DNA of 64,000 nt from Emiliania huxleyi CCMP1516 (taxonomy: Eukaryota > Haptophyta > Isochrysidales > Noelaerhabdaceae). Numbering within the stretch: the stretch's first letter is position 1; each line of letters opens with the position of its first letter. The notes beneath the pieces are model-generated. The model did no database searches. It was not told the DNA's origin and saw only the letters and a list, made by a program, of their open reading frames with translations. The stretch covers positions 173,515 through 237,514 of the forward strand of contig NW_005202303.1 in assembly GCF_000372725.1 (NCBI RefSeq), read 5' to 3'. Shown here piece after piece: positions 32,137 to 42,329 of this stretch. A program made the position numbers and the translations under genes.

Positions 32137-32649
32137 TCACGGCACCCGAAAGGTGCCTTGCCAAATCCCAAACTTGTCGTCCTTCGAGGCCGCCGTCAAC
32201 CTCTGCCCGCTGCTGCCAAAAGCAGTGATGACAAGGTCGGGGTCCGAGGGCCTAAACTTCCTCGCCGTGAGGATGGCACCGGACTCCTCGTCCTTTATCC
32301 ACATGTACTCGATGTACGAGAAGGACGGCGGCGACAGGTTTTGGTGCGGGACGGTGAAGACCACCTTCTTGCCCTGCCCCTGGCCGCCCTCGAACGCGAT
32401 CTGAGGAAAGTGATCGGCCTTCTCTCCATGCGCGTTGCGCTCCTCCTTTGGCGTGCCTGCGTCCAGCTGCGCAACCACCTCCTTCAGGCTCGGCTTCTTC
32501 TCCGCTGCGGCGGCCGCCGCGCCCGGCGCGAGCACGCCGAGCGCCAATGCGTGCTGCAGCAGAGGCCTGCGAGACACGCCTGGCCTCGATGGCTGCAGCG
32601 CCGACGTGCCACGGAAGGAGCACAGCAGGAGCCAGCTCAAAGCACGCAT
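32137..32649 (-). CDS. Desulfoferrodoxin-like protein, predicted thylakoid lumen
   Basis: Single exon, 170 aa. MRALSWLLLCSFRGTSALQP looks like a signal peptide plus transit start for a secondary plastid. SRRPLLQHALALGVLAPGA is a twin-arginine (Tat) lumen signal ending in AxA-type sequence. The mature part (EKADHFPQIAFEG, VVFTVPHQNLSPPSFSYIEY) resembles the superoxide reductase iron-binding fold. The usual CxxHG iron-ligand motif is replaced by DDKFGIWQG, so the metal site is probably incomplete. Role unknown; a lumenal structural or redox protein is inference. Confidence 0.65.
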   Translation of the reverse strand: MRALSWLLLCSFRGTSALQPSRPGVSRRPLLQHALALGVLAPGAAAAAAEKKPSLKEVVAQLDAGTPKEERNAHGEKADHFPQIAFEGGQGQGKKVVFTVPHQNLSPPSFSYIEYMWIKDEESGAILTARKFRPSDPDLVITAFGSSGQRLTAASKDDKFGIWQGTFRVP

Positions 32650-32896
32650 GCTGGCGGAGCGGAGAGAAGAAAAACCGGGCGACCTTGTGCTTCAGCTCCG
32701 TCTTGCTTGCCGGATAAGCTCACATCAGCGCCACTCGTCCTAGGGCTAACATGTGGCGACGGCTAGCACCACACTCAAAACAAACAAATTTCCTTAAAAT
32801 CCCTGTGTGAGCATCTCGCAACAGCATTGGGTGAATCAGCATGGCAAAACCACAAAAACCACAACAAAGCAATGCCAATGGCACACACAAGATGTC

Positions 32897-33325
32897 TAAA
32901 ACTCCTCGGAGTCGCTGCCTGGCTCGCTCCCGGCCGCTGGATCGGCGGCGGGCGGCGAGCTCGCCCACACCTCGACTTCTTGGGCAGCAGCTGGTTCGAC
33001 CCACTCCCTTTGCTGCCACTCATATCGTTGGGTCGCTTCAGTTCCCCCCGTGGGCCGACCCTCCGATTTTATGAGAAGAGAACAAAGGGAGTGGGTTCGA
33101 CCTAGGGTTCGACAGCAGCTCCTCTGACTCCGTGGCCTAGGCAGCCGCCCTTGCCCCAGGCAAAGACACGGCGTCGGTGGTGATGGCGATGCCGTGGTCG
33201 CGCCCCCCCGACACAGCGACGACGCGCCGCCCAGCCAACGCCTCGAGCTTCTTCAGCAGCTGCAGCTGTTGGTCGCGGCCTTGTCGGCAGTATCTCGTCT
33301 CCCCCGTAGCCACTCGCACCAGCTT
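32897..33325 (-). pseudogene. RCC1-like C-terminal fragment with one-base frameshift
   Basis: Exon 33325-~33115 reads LLKKLEALAGRRVVAVSGGR and DHGIAITTD, the usual RCC1 blade sequence. It must shift frame by one base to continue RVFAWGKGGCLGHG. After an intron, VEPAAAQEVEVWASSPPAAD and an acidic end (GSDSEEF) reach the stop at 32897-32899. Both sides of the intron carry GTCGAACC and AGCTGCTG words, as in the other duplicated-exon introns. No upstream blades were found nearby (RCC1 has seven). Either a broken copy or a real 3' end with a sequence error. Confidence 0.5.
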
Positions 33326-33667
33326 CTAGCTGAAAGAAACAAATCGAGCACGGGCGCACACACTGGCACGCGGACACAGGTACACCACGGCAGCCGCCTT
33401 TAGTAAGCGACTCCTGCGAGGGCGGCGAGGCACTTTATAGCACTCGACCACCCTCGACGCAGGCAAGCTCATCTGCTTTTCTCCCTGCCGCAACAAAAGA
33501 ATCACAAAAACCCTTCACACACGGACACTGCTCACCTCGCGTATTTGTTTCCTTTCTTTACGCTGGGCACGGGGCCGCTTGGGCCTTGGCAGGCAATGAC
33601 GTATGACGACGAAGCAGGAGCGGTAAAACACGCACCTTATTCGACTACATGCTCAGACCCAGATCGG

Positions 33668-34609
33668 CTACATGCTCCCTGCGCCCAGCCGGAAGCCCGC
33701 CTCGAAGAGGCGCCTGATCACGTCCGCGCCGAGCAGCAGATCGTGGCCGGTGCACGGGCTCACCGCCGCCTGCACCAGCATCTCCTGGTCGCGGAGCTTG
33801 AGGAGCACGGTCACCACGGGCGCGCGCGTCTCGGCGCCGGGCACAACTCCGCGGATCGTTGTCCAGCGCTCGGCCTGGCCAAAGGCCGAGGTGCCGAGAC
33901 CCGAGCCGCGGCGGTAAACGCCATGCCGCTCAGCAAAGCGCGGGTCGATGAGGGTCAGTGCCTGATTGCCTGTGTCCAGGAAGGCTGTTCCGCCCTGCCA
34001 GGCGTAGCCACCGTCTCTGACCTGAATGTGCTCCAGCAGGCCCAGCGTCCTTGGCCCCGCCTCGATGGAGCCTGCCGGAAGGTACCTCGGCGGTTCCCAA
34101 AGCGGATTGGAAGAGCTTCCGGCCGAGCGGAACGAGGAGGACGTAGAGGCGCCAGCGGTGTCTGGCTGGAGGGACATGTGAAGGGCCAGCTGCAGCTCCC
34201 TCGCCTCGTCTTGCTCGGCATGCTCGGCGCAAGGAGTGGCATGGGCATCAGCCTTAGCTTCAGTCGGAGGCTCTGAATCGACCTGAGTTGGAGCTTTTGC
34301 CTGCCTCTTCTCCTTCTCCAGTAGCTTCAGCGCTGAGCCGGCGTCGCCGCGAGTGCTGACCAGCGCCTGCCCCACGGCGTCCGGAGCAAAGCCCATCTTG
34401 AAGAGTGCGATTGAGTCCACCTGGGCCGGTGGTTGCGGCGGAGCAGCGTTGGCCAAGGGCTCCGCGGACGCCGGCCGACGATCAAAGCGCTTCATTCGTG
34501 CGTCTCGAACGAGCGCATTGTTGGGCGTGAGAACGCTGCCAAGAGACATCGCGGCCCAGACGACTCTCCAGACGACTCTCGCCACACGCCTGGATGGCTC
34601 GACGGGCAC
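33668..34609 (-). CDS. UBA - UIM - retropepsin-like aspartyl protease (DDI1-like)
   Basis: Single exon, 313 aa. Residues about 64-97 (ALFKMGFAPDAVGQALVSTR) form a UBA domain. DEARELQLALHMSLQ (about 135) is a ubiquitin-interacting motif. The C-terminal about 120 residues contain TAFLDTGNQALTLID with the catalytic DTG (about 212) and DLLLGADVIRRLF, the second signature of retropepsins. DDI1/DDI2 are ubiquitin shuttle proteases, but there the order is UBL-protease-UBA; here ubiquitin-binding modules precede the protease and no UBL is seen. Probably cleaves or delivers ubiquitylated substrates. The start may instead be the internal Met of MSLGSVLTPN. Confidence 0.75.
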   Translation of the reverse strand: MPVEPSRRVARVVWRVVWAAMSLGSVLTPNNALVRDARMKRFDRRPASAEPLANAAPPQPPAQVDSIALFKMGFAPDAVGQALVSTRGDAGSALKLLEKEKRQAKAPTQVDSEPPTEAKADAHATPCAEHAEQDEARELQLALHMSLQPDTAGASTSSSFRSAGSSSNPLWEPPRYLPAGSIEAGPRTLGLLEHIQVRDGGYAWQGGTAFLDTGNQALTLIDPRFAERHGVYRRGSGLGTSAFGQAERWTTIRGVVPGAETRAPVVTVLLKLRDQEMLVQAAVSPCTGHDLLLGADVIRRLFEAGFRLGAGSM

Positions 34610-34647
34610 GACACGCGACGAGTTCTTTTTTCATTGTGTATGGGGCT

Positions 34648-35076
34648 CTAACGTACATTCCCGTAGGAGGACTCTGCTGACAGGGTTTGCGATGAGAAGC
34701 GACCCTTTTTATCCTCGATGGTTTCTGTGTTGGACTTTTTTTCATCTTTGCCCCTCTCGGCTGCGAGGCGAGGACGGTCGCATTTGCGCGAGGCGAGGCG
34801 AGCATTGCTACGCGTTGCATGCGCCATGACTCGCGCCAGCGCGTGCGGAAGCTCCTGGCTGAGCGTTGAGTCCAGGCGAGTTGCGCTGGCCACGATCGCT
34901 ACCACGCCGAGCGGAGCTGACGCGCCGAGGCGCCGGCCAGTCGCAGCCGTGAGGCATGCCACAGCAGCAGAGGCACCTGCCACCCATTTGGCGGGCAGAC
35001 AGAAGGCCAGGGCAGCACTGGCAAGTGCAACGCGCCTCATGTCGGAGAGCGACCGTGCCTCGTTCGCGCTTATCAT
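34648..35076 (-). CDS. Hypothetical ORF with hydrophobic N-terminal half
   Basis: 142 codons, 38 bp upstream of the DDI1-like gene on the same strand. MRRVALASAALAFCLPAKWV and further hydrophobic segments could be one or two membrane helices; the rest is basic and charged. No family. It may be chance, because the DDI1-like promoter must lie in the same DNA. Confidence 0.3.
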   Translation of the reverse strand: MISANEARSLSDMRRVALASAALAFCLPAKWVAGASAAVACLTAATGRRLGASAPLGVVAIVASATRLDSTLSQELPHALARVMAHATRSNARLASRKCDRPRLAAERGKDEKKSNTETIEDKKGRFSSQTLSAESSYGNVR

Positions 35077-35084
35077 GTAGAGTT

Positions 35085-35240
35085 TGTTGTAGAGATTTCA
35101 CGTTGTAGAGCGCCTCTACATCGCTCTTCAACGCAGGCGCTTCGTTACGCGGCGAATGTAGAGCTCTACAGCTCTACAGCGCTCCAGAGCGCTCTACAGC
35201 TCTACAGATCTACAGCGCTCTCACACTCTACAGCTGCCAA

Positions 35241-35281
<41 letters not shown>

Positions 35282-35282
35282 A
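35085..35282. repeat. CTCTACAG-type array followed by (CT)n
   Basis: GCTCTACAG and AGCTCTACA words repeat irregularly from 35085 to 35232, then (CT)16 at about 35248-35279. A GAGAGAGAGAGAG run sits at 35481-35494 inside the MITE. Confidence 0.8.
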
Positions 35283-35402
35283 GTCTTGTCGGTTGGACTT
35301 GGAGCACTTGGAGTTGGCCTATGTGTTTGTTGATGTTGATTGTTGTCGCTCAGTTGTCGCTTGTCGGGCGGGGCCTTGATGCTTGAATGAACGCCAACAA
35401 AA

Positions 35403-35540
35403 AAGAGCTACATACACTGAAAAAGACAGCCGACGGAGCTGCATTTCAGATTTTTAGCAAATGCCCGTGTTGACCTGTATGAGAGAGAGAGAGAGCCTGG
35501 AGAGAGCTTTTCAGAGAGATTTTCAGTGTATGTAGCTCTT
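35403..35540. mobile_element. 138-bp MITE with 21-bp terminal inverted repeats
   Basis: AAGAGCTACATACACTGAAA begins at 35403 and its perfect 21-bp reverse complement ends at 35540 (TTTTCAGTGTATGTAGCTCT). The interior has no open frame. Flanks are A-rich with no clear target-site duplication. The size and perfect inverted ends suit a recently moved non-autonomous DNA transposon. Confidence 0.75.
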
Positions 35541-35939
35541 ACGAACAAGAAAACCAACAAGAAATCACGACTCTCACAGTGATTTGGGCTCGGCAGCTTG
35601 TCAGCCCTCAGCCGAAGCTGGGGCCGGTCCCGTAGCCGAGAGAGCCCGCGCCGTGAGTTCGACGCGGTCGGGAGGCCTTGCGGAGAGGCCAGCGAGGTGG
35701 CGATCGCTGTACTTCATGGTCGTCCTCTTCTTTTCAGAAGAAGCCAACAAAAAAATTGGTGGGCCGGCGCGGCGCGGCCTCGGCGCTTTCGCAGACCGCC
35801 CGCCGAGGCGGTTCATAACTCTGCTCGCAAAAAGAACTAAAGCAGGCATACGCGGGATAATCCCGGACAAGGCCCTTCGGCCGTCAAGTGCTCACAATTG
35901 CCTCGCCCGCGTCTATCGCCCTTGTCCCCCAGCGACGCC

Positions 35940-36851
35940 ATGAGGCACGATCACATGCAGGCCTGGTCGCCGCAGGAGGATCGCGTCATCCTCCAGATGT
36001 ATCAGACCGAGGGCCGCAAATGGGGTCGGATCGCGTCCGCGCTCCCAGGCCGCAGCTCGGCCTCTGTGCGCAACCGCTTCCTCCGGATTGAAAAGGGGCA
36101 GACTCTGCGCGAGCTAGGGCTCTCCAAGAATCGCTGCGCCGCGTGCGGGCAGCAAAAGCTAGGCCACGTATGCCAAGTCAAGCTCTCACCGCTGCCCGTA
36201 CGACCGAACCTCGTGGCCAACCCTTCGCTTCTGAAGCTTCCGCAAGCGTTCGCCACGCCGATCCCTCCGTCAGAGGCGCCGTTCCTCGACCCGCGCCTGC
36301 CAGCGGTGTACGTCTCGCCGCTGCAGCACCCAAACTCGCCGCCCTCGTACGCTACGCACACCTCGTTTCGGTTTCCCGCCGACTCCTCGCAGCAGCTGTG
36401 GATCGCGCCCGCAGCAGCGCCGTCGCCGCTTCTCCCCTCGATGGTCCCGAGGGGCATGTCGCCGCCGCTGTCGGCCACGGCCACCGTGACCACCGGACCG
36501 ACCGTCGGCTTTGGGCACGCGCGGCCCGACCGGGCGGAGCCAGCCACCAAGCGCAAGCGCGAGGGTGAGGCCGACCGGGTGGCGGGCAGCGCGCCGGCGA
36601 CGGCTCCTGCGGTGGTTGCGGCCGAGGCGGCAGAGGGGCTGGCGGCGCTTTTCGCCGAGAACCTGCCGCCGCCGCGAGGGGAAAGCGGCCGCGCCAGAAC
36701 GGCGTGGCAGGTGTCAGCTGGCGACGGGCCGCCGCCGATTATGCGGCGCAACAGCTCAAAGAGCTTTGACGGGTTGCGCCGCCCCCTCGAGCCGGCGGAC
36801 AATATGCTCGAGGACATGATGGTGGCGGAGCTGGCCGCGCAGACGGCGTAG
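35940..36851 (+). CDS. Single-repeat MYB/SANT protein with CCHC-like knuckle
   Basis: Single exon, 303 aa from ATG 35940. Residues about 8-52 are one MYB repeat (WSPQEDRVILQMYQ, KWGRIASALPGRS, VRNRFLRIEKG), directly followed by the zinc-knuckle-like RCAACGQQKLGHVC. The rest is Pro/Ser/Ala-rich. It has a basic stretch ATKRKREGE (possible nuclear signal) and a conserved-looking end (RRNSSKSFDGLRRPLEPADN). Likely a DNA-binding transcription factor; target unknown. An in-frame upstream ATG at 35898 is less likely. Confidence 0.8.
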   Translation: MRHDHMQAWSPQEDRVILQMYQTEGRKWGRIASALPGRSSASVRNRFLRIEKGQTLRELGLSKNRCAACGQQKLGHVCQVKLSPLPVRPNLVANPSLLKLPQAFATPIPPSEAPFLDPRLPAVYVSPLQHPNSPPSYATHTSFRFPADSSQQLWIAPAAAPSPLLPSMVPRGMSPPLSATATVTTGPTVGFGHARPDRAEPATKRKREGEADRVAGSAPATAPAVVAAEAAEGLAALFAENLPPPRGESGRARTAWQVSAGDGPPPIMRRNSSKSFDGLRRPLEPADNMLEDMMVAELAAQTA

Positions 36852-37687
36852 GCGGCCGAGGCGCACATTCCTACTACCGCCGCCGCCGTCGACGTGTTCA
36901 CTTCCTCAGAGGAGCTGGGGTGGCTGCACCGCCTCCGTATTGCTCCGGCCTTGGAGAGAGGGTTTCGGCGAACCAAGGTGGCCTCTGGAGAAGAGCTGCC
37001 TATTGTCCACTCGACACGATTTACCACGCCGTCGTGATCGGCCGTGTCGGAAGTGTGCGCCAGTGCATCGATCGGCCGTGTCGGAAATGTGCATTTGCGT
37101 GCATGCCCCATCAGTGCCCCATATCCCGCACACTCAAACACTTCTCAGATCGTCAGTCTCAACGTCAGGCCGCTTCCAGTACTGTGTATACGAAAGAGCA
37201 GGTGGCAAAAGAACGAAGAGTTCTCCGCTGAATTCTAACGTCATACTGGGTCGTGCGTGCTCCCTGTGTTGACCTGTGGACGCGCGCACCGCGCACTACC
37301 CGACACACACCCTGCACAGGGTTGACGCATGACGGACGATGACGCTCTTAATTTTTTGACGCCATGACCCATGAGGTGCTCACACTCCATCCAACAACAG
37401 GTGGCAAAAAGTGTGTGAGCGTACGCGGGTACACTCGCTTGCATCTCTCTCCTCTATGACTCTAGAGCAACAGCAAGCAATCGTTTCTACTCTGCGGTAC
37501 AAAAGAGATACTCACAAGCGCCGCTCACAGGCCAACCGAAGGCCAACGGAGAGAGCGCGCGGAGCCTCCCGCCTCAGTCGGCTATCTTGGGAGACGGCGT
37601 CGGCCGTTGTGGAGACGCAGCCCGGCGTGCAAAAGTACTAGTCAGTGATATTTCGCGGGCGCTGCGAGAGTATGCCGGCGCTGCGGA
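36852..37687. other. No supported gene (convergent spacer)
   Basis: Between the MYB stop and the STT3 stop. One small plus frame (37456-37641) begins MTLEQQQAIVSTLRYKRD but has no recognisable family. GATCGGCCGTGTCGGAA occurs twice at about 37038-37089 as a 37-bp tandem repeat. Confidence 0.4.
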
Positions 37688-40600
37688 TCAAAGCCCGTGG
37701 ATTTGCTGGAATGCCTTGGAGGTTTTGAGCACCTAAGGAAGAGGTATGGTCACCGTCTCCGCACGTCTCCACACACACAAAGTGGTGGGCAAGGTGGTGG
37801 TGGTGGTGGTGGGGGGGGGGGGAGCACCTCCTCGAGTGCGGGCGGGTAGCCCGGCCCATGCTGCTGCCGCCACGCCTTTAGTAATGAATCATTCGTGGGT
37901 AGTAGTGAATCATTAATGATGACTTGTCGTGCTGCTGCCGCCACGCCTTCGACTCGGCGGAGACGTCGCGCACCTGGTAAGTCACCCGAGAGGTTAGCCG
38001 AGATTAGCCCAGATTACCACCCGGCGGAGTGGCTGCGCGCCTTGTAGATGCGCACCATCTTGTGGCTCGTCGTGTACACCTCCTCGAAGTGCTGCAGCGG
38101 CGCGATCTTCTCGTCGAGCCCCCAGCCGTGAAGCCGGTAGAGCAGCGACTCCTGCTGACAGCCTTCTCTCATTAGGCGGCAGGTTTCTTCTTTCTGGAGG
38201 CGTGCCACCGCCAGAGAGGCTCCTCCATCATTTTGGAGGGGGTCCCGTCCTTGCCCAAGTAGAAGGCCTGCGCGTTGATATCCGGGTAGACGGAGCCGGC
38301 GATCCGCGCCATATGCGGCGACTTTGCGAGGTCGTCCGCAGCCATGCCGTTGTGGCGCGTCGTCCAGAGCAGCACCTACGCGCCGGTTCTGAGAAGGCTC
38401 CGGGAAGGCTCCGACGCGTGGCGCGTCGTCCGGAGCAGCGCACGTAGTCAGCGAGGTGGCGCGTGATCGCGTGCGACGCCTCCTCGCTCGAGACGAGGCA
38501 CTTGCCCAGCAAGGCGATGTGCTCGTGGTTCCAAGTGTTGCCGTCGGCGAGAGTCGTGCGGTTGGCGACGCCGCTGATCTGGTACCTGCGGACGCGTCGC
38601 GGCGTCTCGTGGGCGTGTGCGCAAGTGTGTCAGCAAAGGTGTGGATGTGCCAACGGGTGGGAGACAGTGGGGTGTCATGGTGTGGCGCAGGAAGTGTCTC
38701 AGAGGTGTCTCGGAAGTGTCTTGGCACCCGTAGTCCCACCACGCCATCACGCGAGAGTCACGCGGCGTCTCGTCGCGCAACCACCAATAGGCCTCGCGAA
38801 AGTCGTCGTACACGGAGTACGTCCCGTTGTGGTGCCGCGCCCGCACCATGATGTGCGGCTCCTAAAAGCAGACAGGTCCCGCTTCAGAGACAGGAATCGC
38901 GCAGCCCCTTGCGCCATGATGCACGGTTCCGAGATGCGCCGTGCGATGCTGAACGAATGAGGGACGAAACGAATCGCGCCAAACCCGACCACCGACAATA
39001 GCGCCATGCCCACCGAGCGGCGCAGCGACGCGCTCTCAGTGTACAGCCCCTCGACCTCATCCCACAAAGAAGGGCCGCCGCTCTCGCCATGCTCCCCGTC
39101 GCCGTCCGGGGAGCCGCCACGCCCCGCCGCCGCCGCCGGCGGCGGCGGCGGCGGCGCCTGCTTGCGGCGCCTGCCGCCCGCCTCGACCCTCGCCTGCGCA
39201 TCTAGCCGCGCCTGCGCCTTCTTGCCTAGTGCGGCGCGGCCCTGCTCCTGCTGCGGCTGCGGCTGCGGCTGCTGCTGCGGCGGCTGCGGCGGCTGCTGCG
39301 GCGGCGGGCTGATGGCCCGCGGCTGCTCGGCCTCCTCCTCCTCCCCCTCCACGGGCGGCTGGTCGTCAGCGGTGAGCGCCTTGGGGGAGGGAGGAGCGGG
39401 GAGGGTGGGGCGAGGGCGGGAGGGAGGGAGGGCCGGAGGGAGGGAGGGTGTGGGCGGGCGAGAGGGGCGCCTCGATGTTGAAGGCGATGAGGGAGTCGAG
39501 GCAGGCGGCGGCGCAGACCGAAGTGGCCGGCGAGATGAGGAGGAGGAGGCGCACCTGACCTCAGGCGATCTCGGGTGATCTCGGGCCATCTCGGGCCATG
39601 TCGGGCCATCTCGCGCCATCTCGCGCCATCTCGGGCCATCTCGCGCCATCTTTGCGGAGAAGTAGAAGCCGACGATCGTGTAGACGATGAGGAAGAGCTT
39701 CGCGTCTGACTTGCCGAAGAAGGCTGTGCCGAGGCCGAGCGGCATCACAAAGAGGGTGAAGTGGAAGTAGTGCCAGTACAGCATGGGCGGCGTCGCCTAG
39801 CCGAGGTACAGCCGGGGTGCAGCCGAGACACAGCCGAGAGGGCGCCCGTGTGGGTCTGTGGTGGTGTCGCCTGGTGCTCCGCCACCGAGTCGACGAGCGG
39901 GTTGCCCGTCTTGGTGTGCTTGATGAACAGGCTCCGCACGCGCGCAGACATCGGGCCGATGAAGCCCTCCGGAAGGACGACGGCGACGGCGACGGCGGCG
40001 GCGGCGGCGGCATACCCGAACAGCCGCAGCCGCAGCTTGAGCGTCTCCGTCGAGTCTAGCCGCCGCCTGTCCGCCATCACCTCGGACAGCTGCCACAGCT
40101 GCAGCGCCGCGAACACCGCCGTCGGGCCGAGCTGCTCGAGCGACTGGAAAGGCTGCCACCCGACCAGGTAGCGGGCCGGCCCAAACACGGCGCCTGCAGG
40201 AAAGTTCCGAGACAGCTGCGAGACAGTCCGAGAAGGCTCGTGCCGGGGCGGGAGGAGACGGCGCCGGCTGTGCCGACCAGCCACCAGAGGGAGTAGGCGC
40301 GCCACAGCCGCGCGGAGTAGCGCCCGACCAGCACCAGAGCCGCCGCCTTCGGGTGAGGACTTCGAATGGCGGCGGGCAGAGAGGCGGTGGCGGTGGCGGT
40401 GGCGGTGGCGGTGGCGGTGGCGGTAGCGGCGGGTGTGTGGAGCTGTGAGGTGCGGTGTCATCGTCGGGAGCGACGGAAAGGAGGTGCCTCTGCGGTGTCT
40501 CGCTGCCGTTCGGAAGTGTCTCTTTTCCTCGGCAGTGTCCCCTCAATGCCTCAGCAATGTCTCGGAAGTGTCCCGGGAGTGTCCCGCACGTGGATGCCAA

Positions 40601-41240
40601 TCATGTTGAGGACGAAGACGTAGCCGCCCCACGCGGCGACCATGTAGCTGTAGCTCACGCCGCAGAGCAGCGCCGCCGGCCACGAGGCGTCCGACCGCAG
40701 CGCGCGCACCCACAGGTAGAAGGTGCTGACCATCGCCGCGACCGCAATCGACTCGTTGTCGAAGCCTCCGGCGATGGAGCGCATGAGGTGGCCGGGGTGG
40801 ATGGCCATGATGGCCGTGGCGAGCGCCGCCGCGTTCGGCTTCCGCGTCACCTCCCACGCCAGCAGCCCCGTGAAGCCCGCCGCGAGCGCGCCAAAGCCGG
40901 CGGGCAAAAAGACGCACACATCGTTGAGCGAGGCGGGCCGGCCAACCGCCGCGAGCGCGCTGTGGACGCCCCAGGCGGTGAGCTGCAGGCCGGGGTACGT
41001 CGTCGAGCCGACGTGCCGCCCGAGCGGGTACCACACCTCGTGGTCGTACCACGCCTGAAAGGCGCCCCAGCCGTGCGCGACCATGTACTCGGCGGCGCGG
41101 AAGTTGAACCACGGGTCAAATTCGTGGATGACGCGGCCGTAGGTGCGGACCGCGTACAGTCGGATGTTGACGGCCTCGAAGAGCGCGAACGCGATCAAGA
41201 GGGCGCGCAAGGTGGGGATCAGGAGGCGCTGGGCGGACAT
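37688..41240 (-). CDS. STT3: Oligosaccharyltransferase catalytic subunit STT3
   Basis: STT3 transfers the lipid-linked glycan to Asn in the ER; it is a polytopic membrane protein. Thirteen exons: 41240-40590, 40346-40265, 40193-39871, 39796-39647, 39554-39471, 39379-38915, 38861-38728, 38585-38444, 38375-38223, 38151-38041, 37973-37947, 37875-37828, 37732-37688. They sum to a multiple of three and give about 804 aa. Signatures: HEFDPWFNFR (about 42), SVAEHQ (about 347), DDFREAYWWLR, the WWDYG sequon-binding motif (about 626), LAKSPHMARI and MVRIYKVRDV. A Gln/Pro-rich loop (exon 6) is an insertion. Seven introns start GC. The exon 9/10 junction (GAG|GAG) has no GT or GC donor and is uncertain. 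Several introns carry duplicated exon ends. Confidence 0.93.
37859..37949. repeat. 20-bp perfect exon duplication around AT-rich STT3 intron
   Basis: TGCTGCTGCCGCCACGCCTT lies at 37859-37878 and 37930-37949. On the sense strand the donor AAG|GCGTGG in one copy and acceptor AAAG|GCGTGG in the other join SK to AWRQQH. The filler (GTAATGAATCATTCGTGGG...) contains repeated GAATCATT. Confidence 0.9.
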
Positions 41241-41286
41241 ATTGGCCCTGTGGCCGGGTGTAGCGGTACGCGAAGCGAGCTGGCAC

Positions 41287-42220
41287 TACCTCATGTATCG
41301 GAGTTATGGTCCTGATACGACCTGTGAACGTGAAGAGAGTGGTACCAGCACTGTCGATCGTTACGGCACGCAAGGGGGGCCTCGCGGACGTATGATCCTA
41401 GCCCAATAAGTTCCACGGAGCAGATTTGGATTTTTGACAGAATTAATGCACTGCCCCCGCACGATACTAACTATCGTAGTTTTGGTCCCGGTGCCCTTCA
41501 CGGCACCACACCGCCGCTTGAAGGCCCGAGATTAGCCTAGCAGTGAGTGGGCATCGCCTGCCGGTCGGCTGGGCACGAGCCAAGCACTTGGGTGGCCGTC
41601 GACCGAGTCCGAGCGGCGCCTGAGGTGGGTGCCACGGCGTCTGCACGAAGGCGTGGCGGGGTGAGGAGCCAGGGGTGGTGAACACCTCCCCGTCGGGCGC
41701 GCGGCGCGCCGGATGGTCCGCCGAGGCCGCCGCCGCCCCGGCGGCGGCGATGGGGGCGGCGGGGCCGACCCGGCCGGCGTTTGTCGGCTCCACCTACAGA
41801 GAAGCAGCCTCTGTGGGTCGACGATACTAACTCGGTAGTAACGCGGAGCGGTGCTGTGCGGCGCCGAGTCGTGCGCGAGGCGACCTCCTGAGGCTACCTG
41901 AGCTGGCAATGGATGCCACCAGGACGCACGGCTAGCAGGAGCCAGTCAGGCATGCCCTGCTGTGGAGCAGAGCCAGCTGGCGCACCGGCGATACTAACTC
42001 AGCGCGCCGCGAGAGGCGAATCTGGGCGACTTTGGAGGCGCAGTTCTCGAGCTTGCCGTCGACGATTGATGTCGGGTAAATTGTCACTGCCGTCCGGGAA
42101 GGTCTTCTCTCAACAGGCCGAGCGCCGTGGCCTGGCTCGGCTCGCCGCGGGCGCCACGAATTTATCAGGACCAAAACTCACGACACCTCGATACTAACAA
42201 AAACTACGATACATGAGGTA
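41287..42220. mobile_element. 934-bp element with terminal inverted repeats and internal GATACTAAC repeats
   Basis: TACCTCATGTATCG (41287-41300) and its perfect reverse complement (42207-42220) are the ends. Subterminal TTATGGTCCTGATA and TATCAGGACCAAAA are also inverted. Inside, CGATACTAAC recurs at about 41463, 41821, 41990 and 42189. There is no transposase frame. It lies between the STT3 start codon and the 3' end of the next gene, so it may contribute STT3 promoter sequence. Confidence 0.7.
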
Positions 42221-42329
42221 ACACAGCGAGAAAAAAGAATTGTGGCAGCTCTTTCTTTTCTGCAGGGGGAAGTTTTTTGAATTCCAACAAGAAATATGAT
42301 CGTGAAGACTCCCAGTGCTGACATATGCG

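Noticed and set aside
38014-38043. STT3 stop codon at 38014
   Set aside because: Reading through AAG|GC to the next exons gives YKVRDVSAESK...YPPALEEVLKTSKAF, a better STT3 C-terminus, so 38014 is inside an intron.
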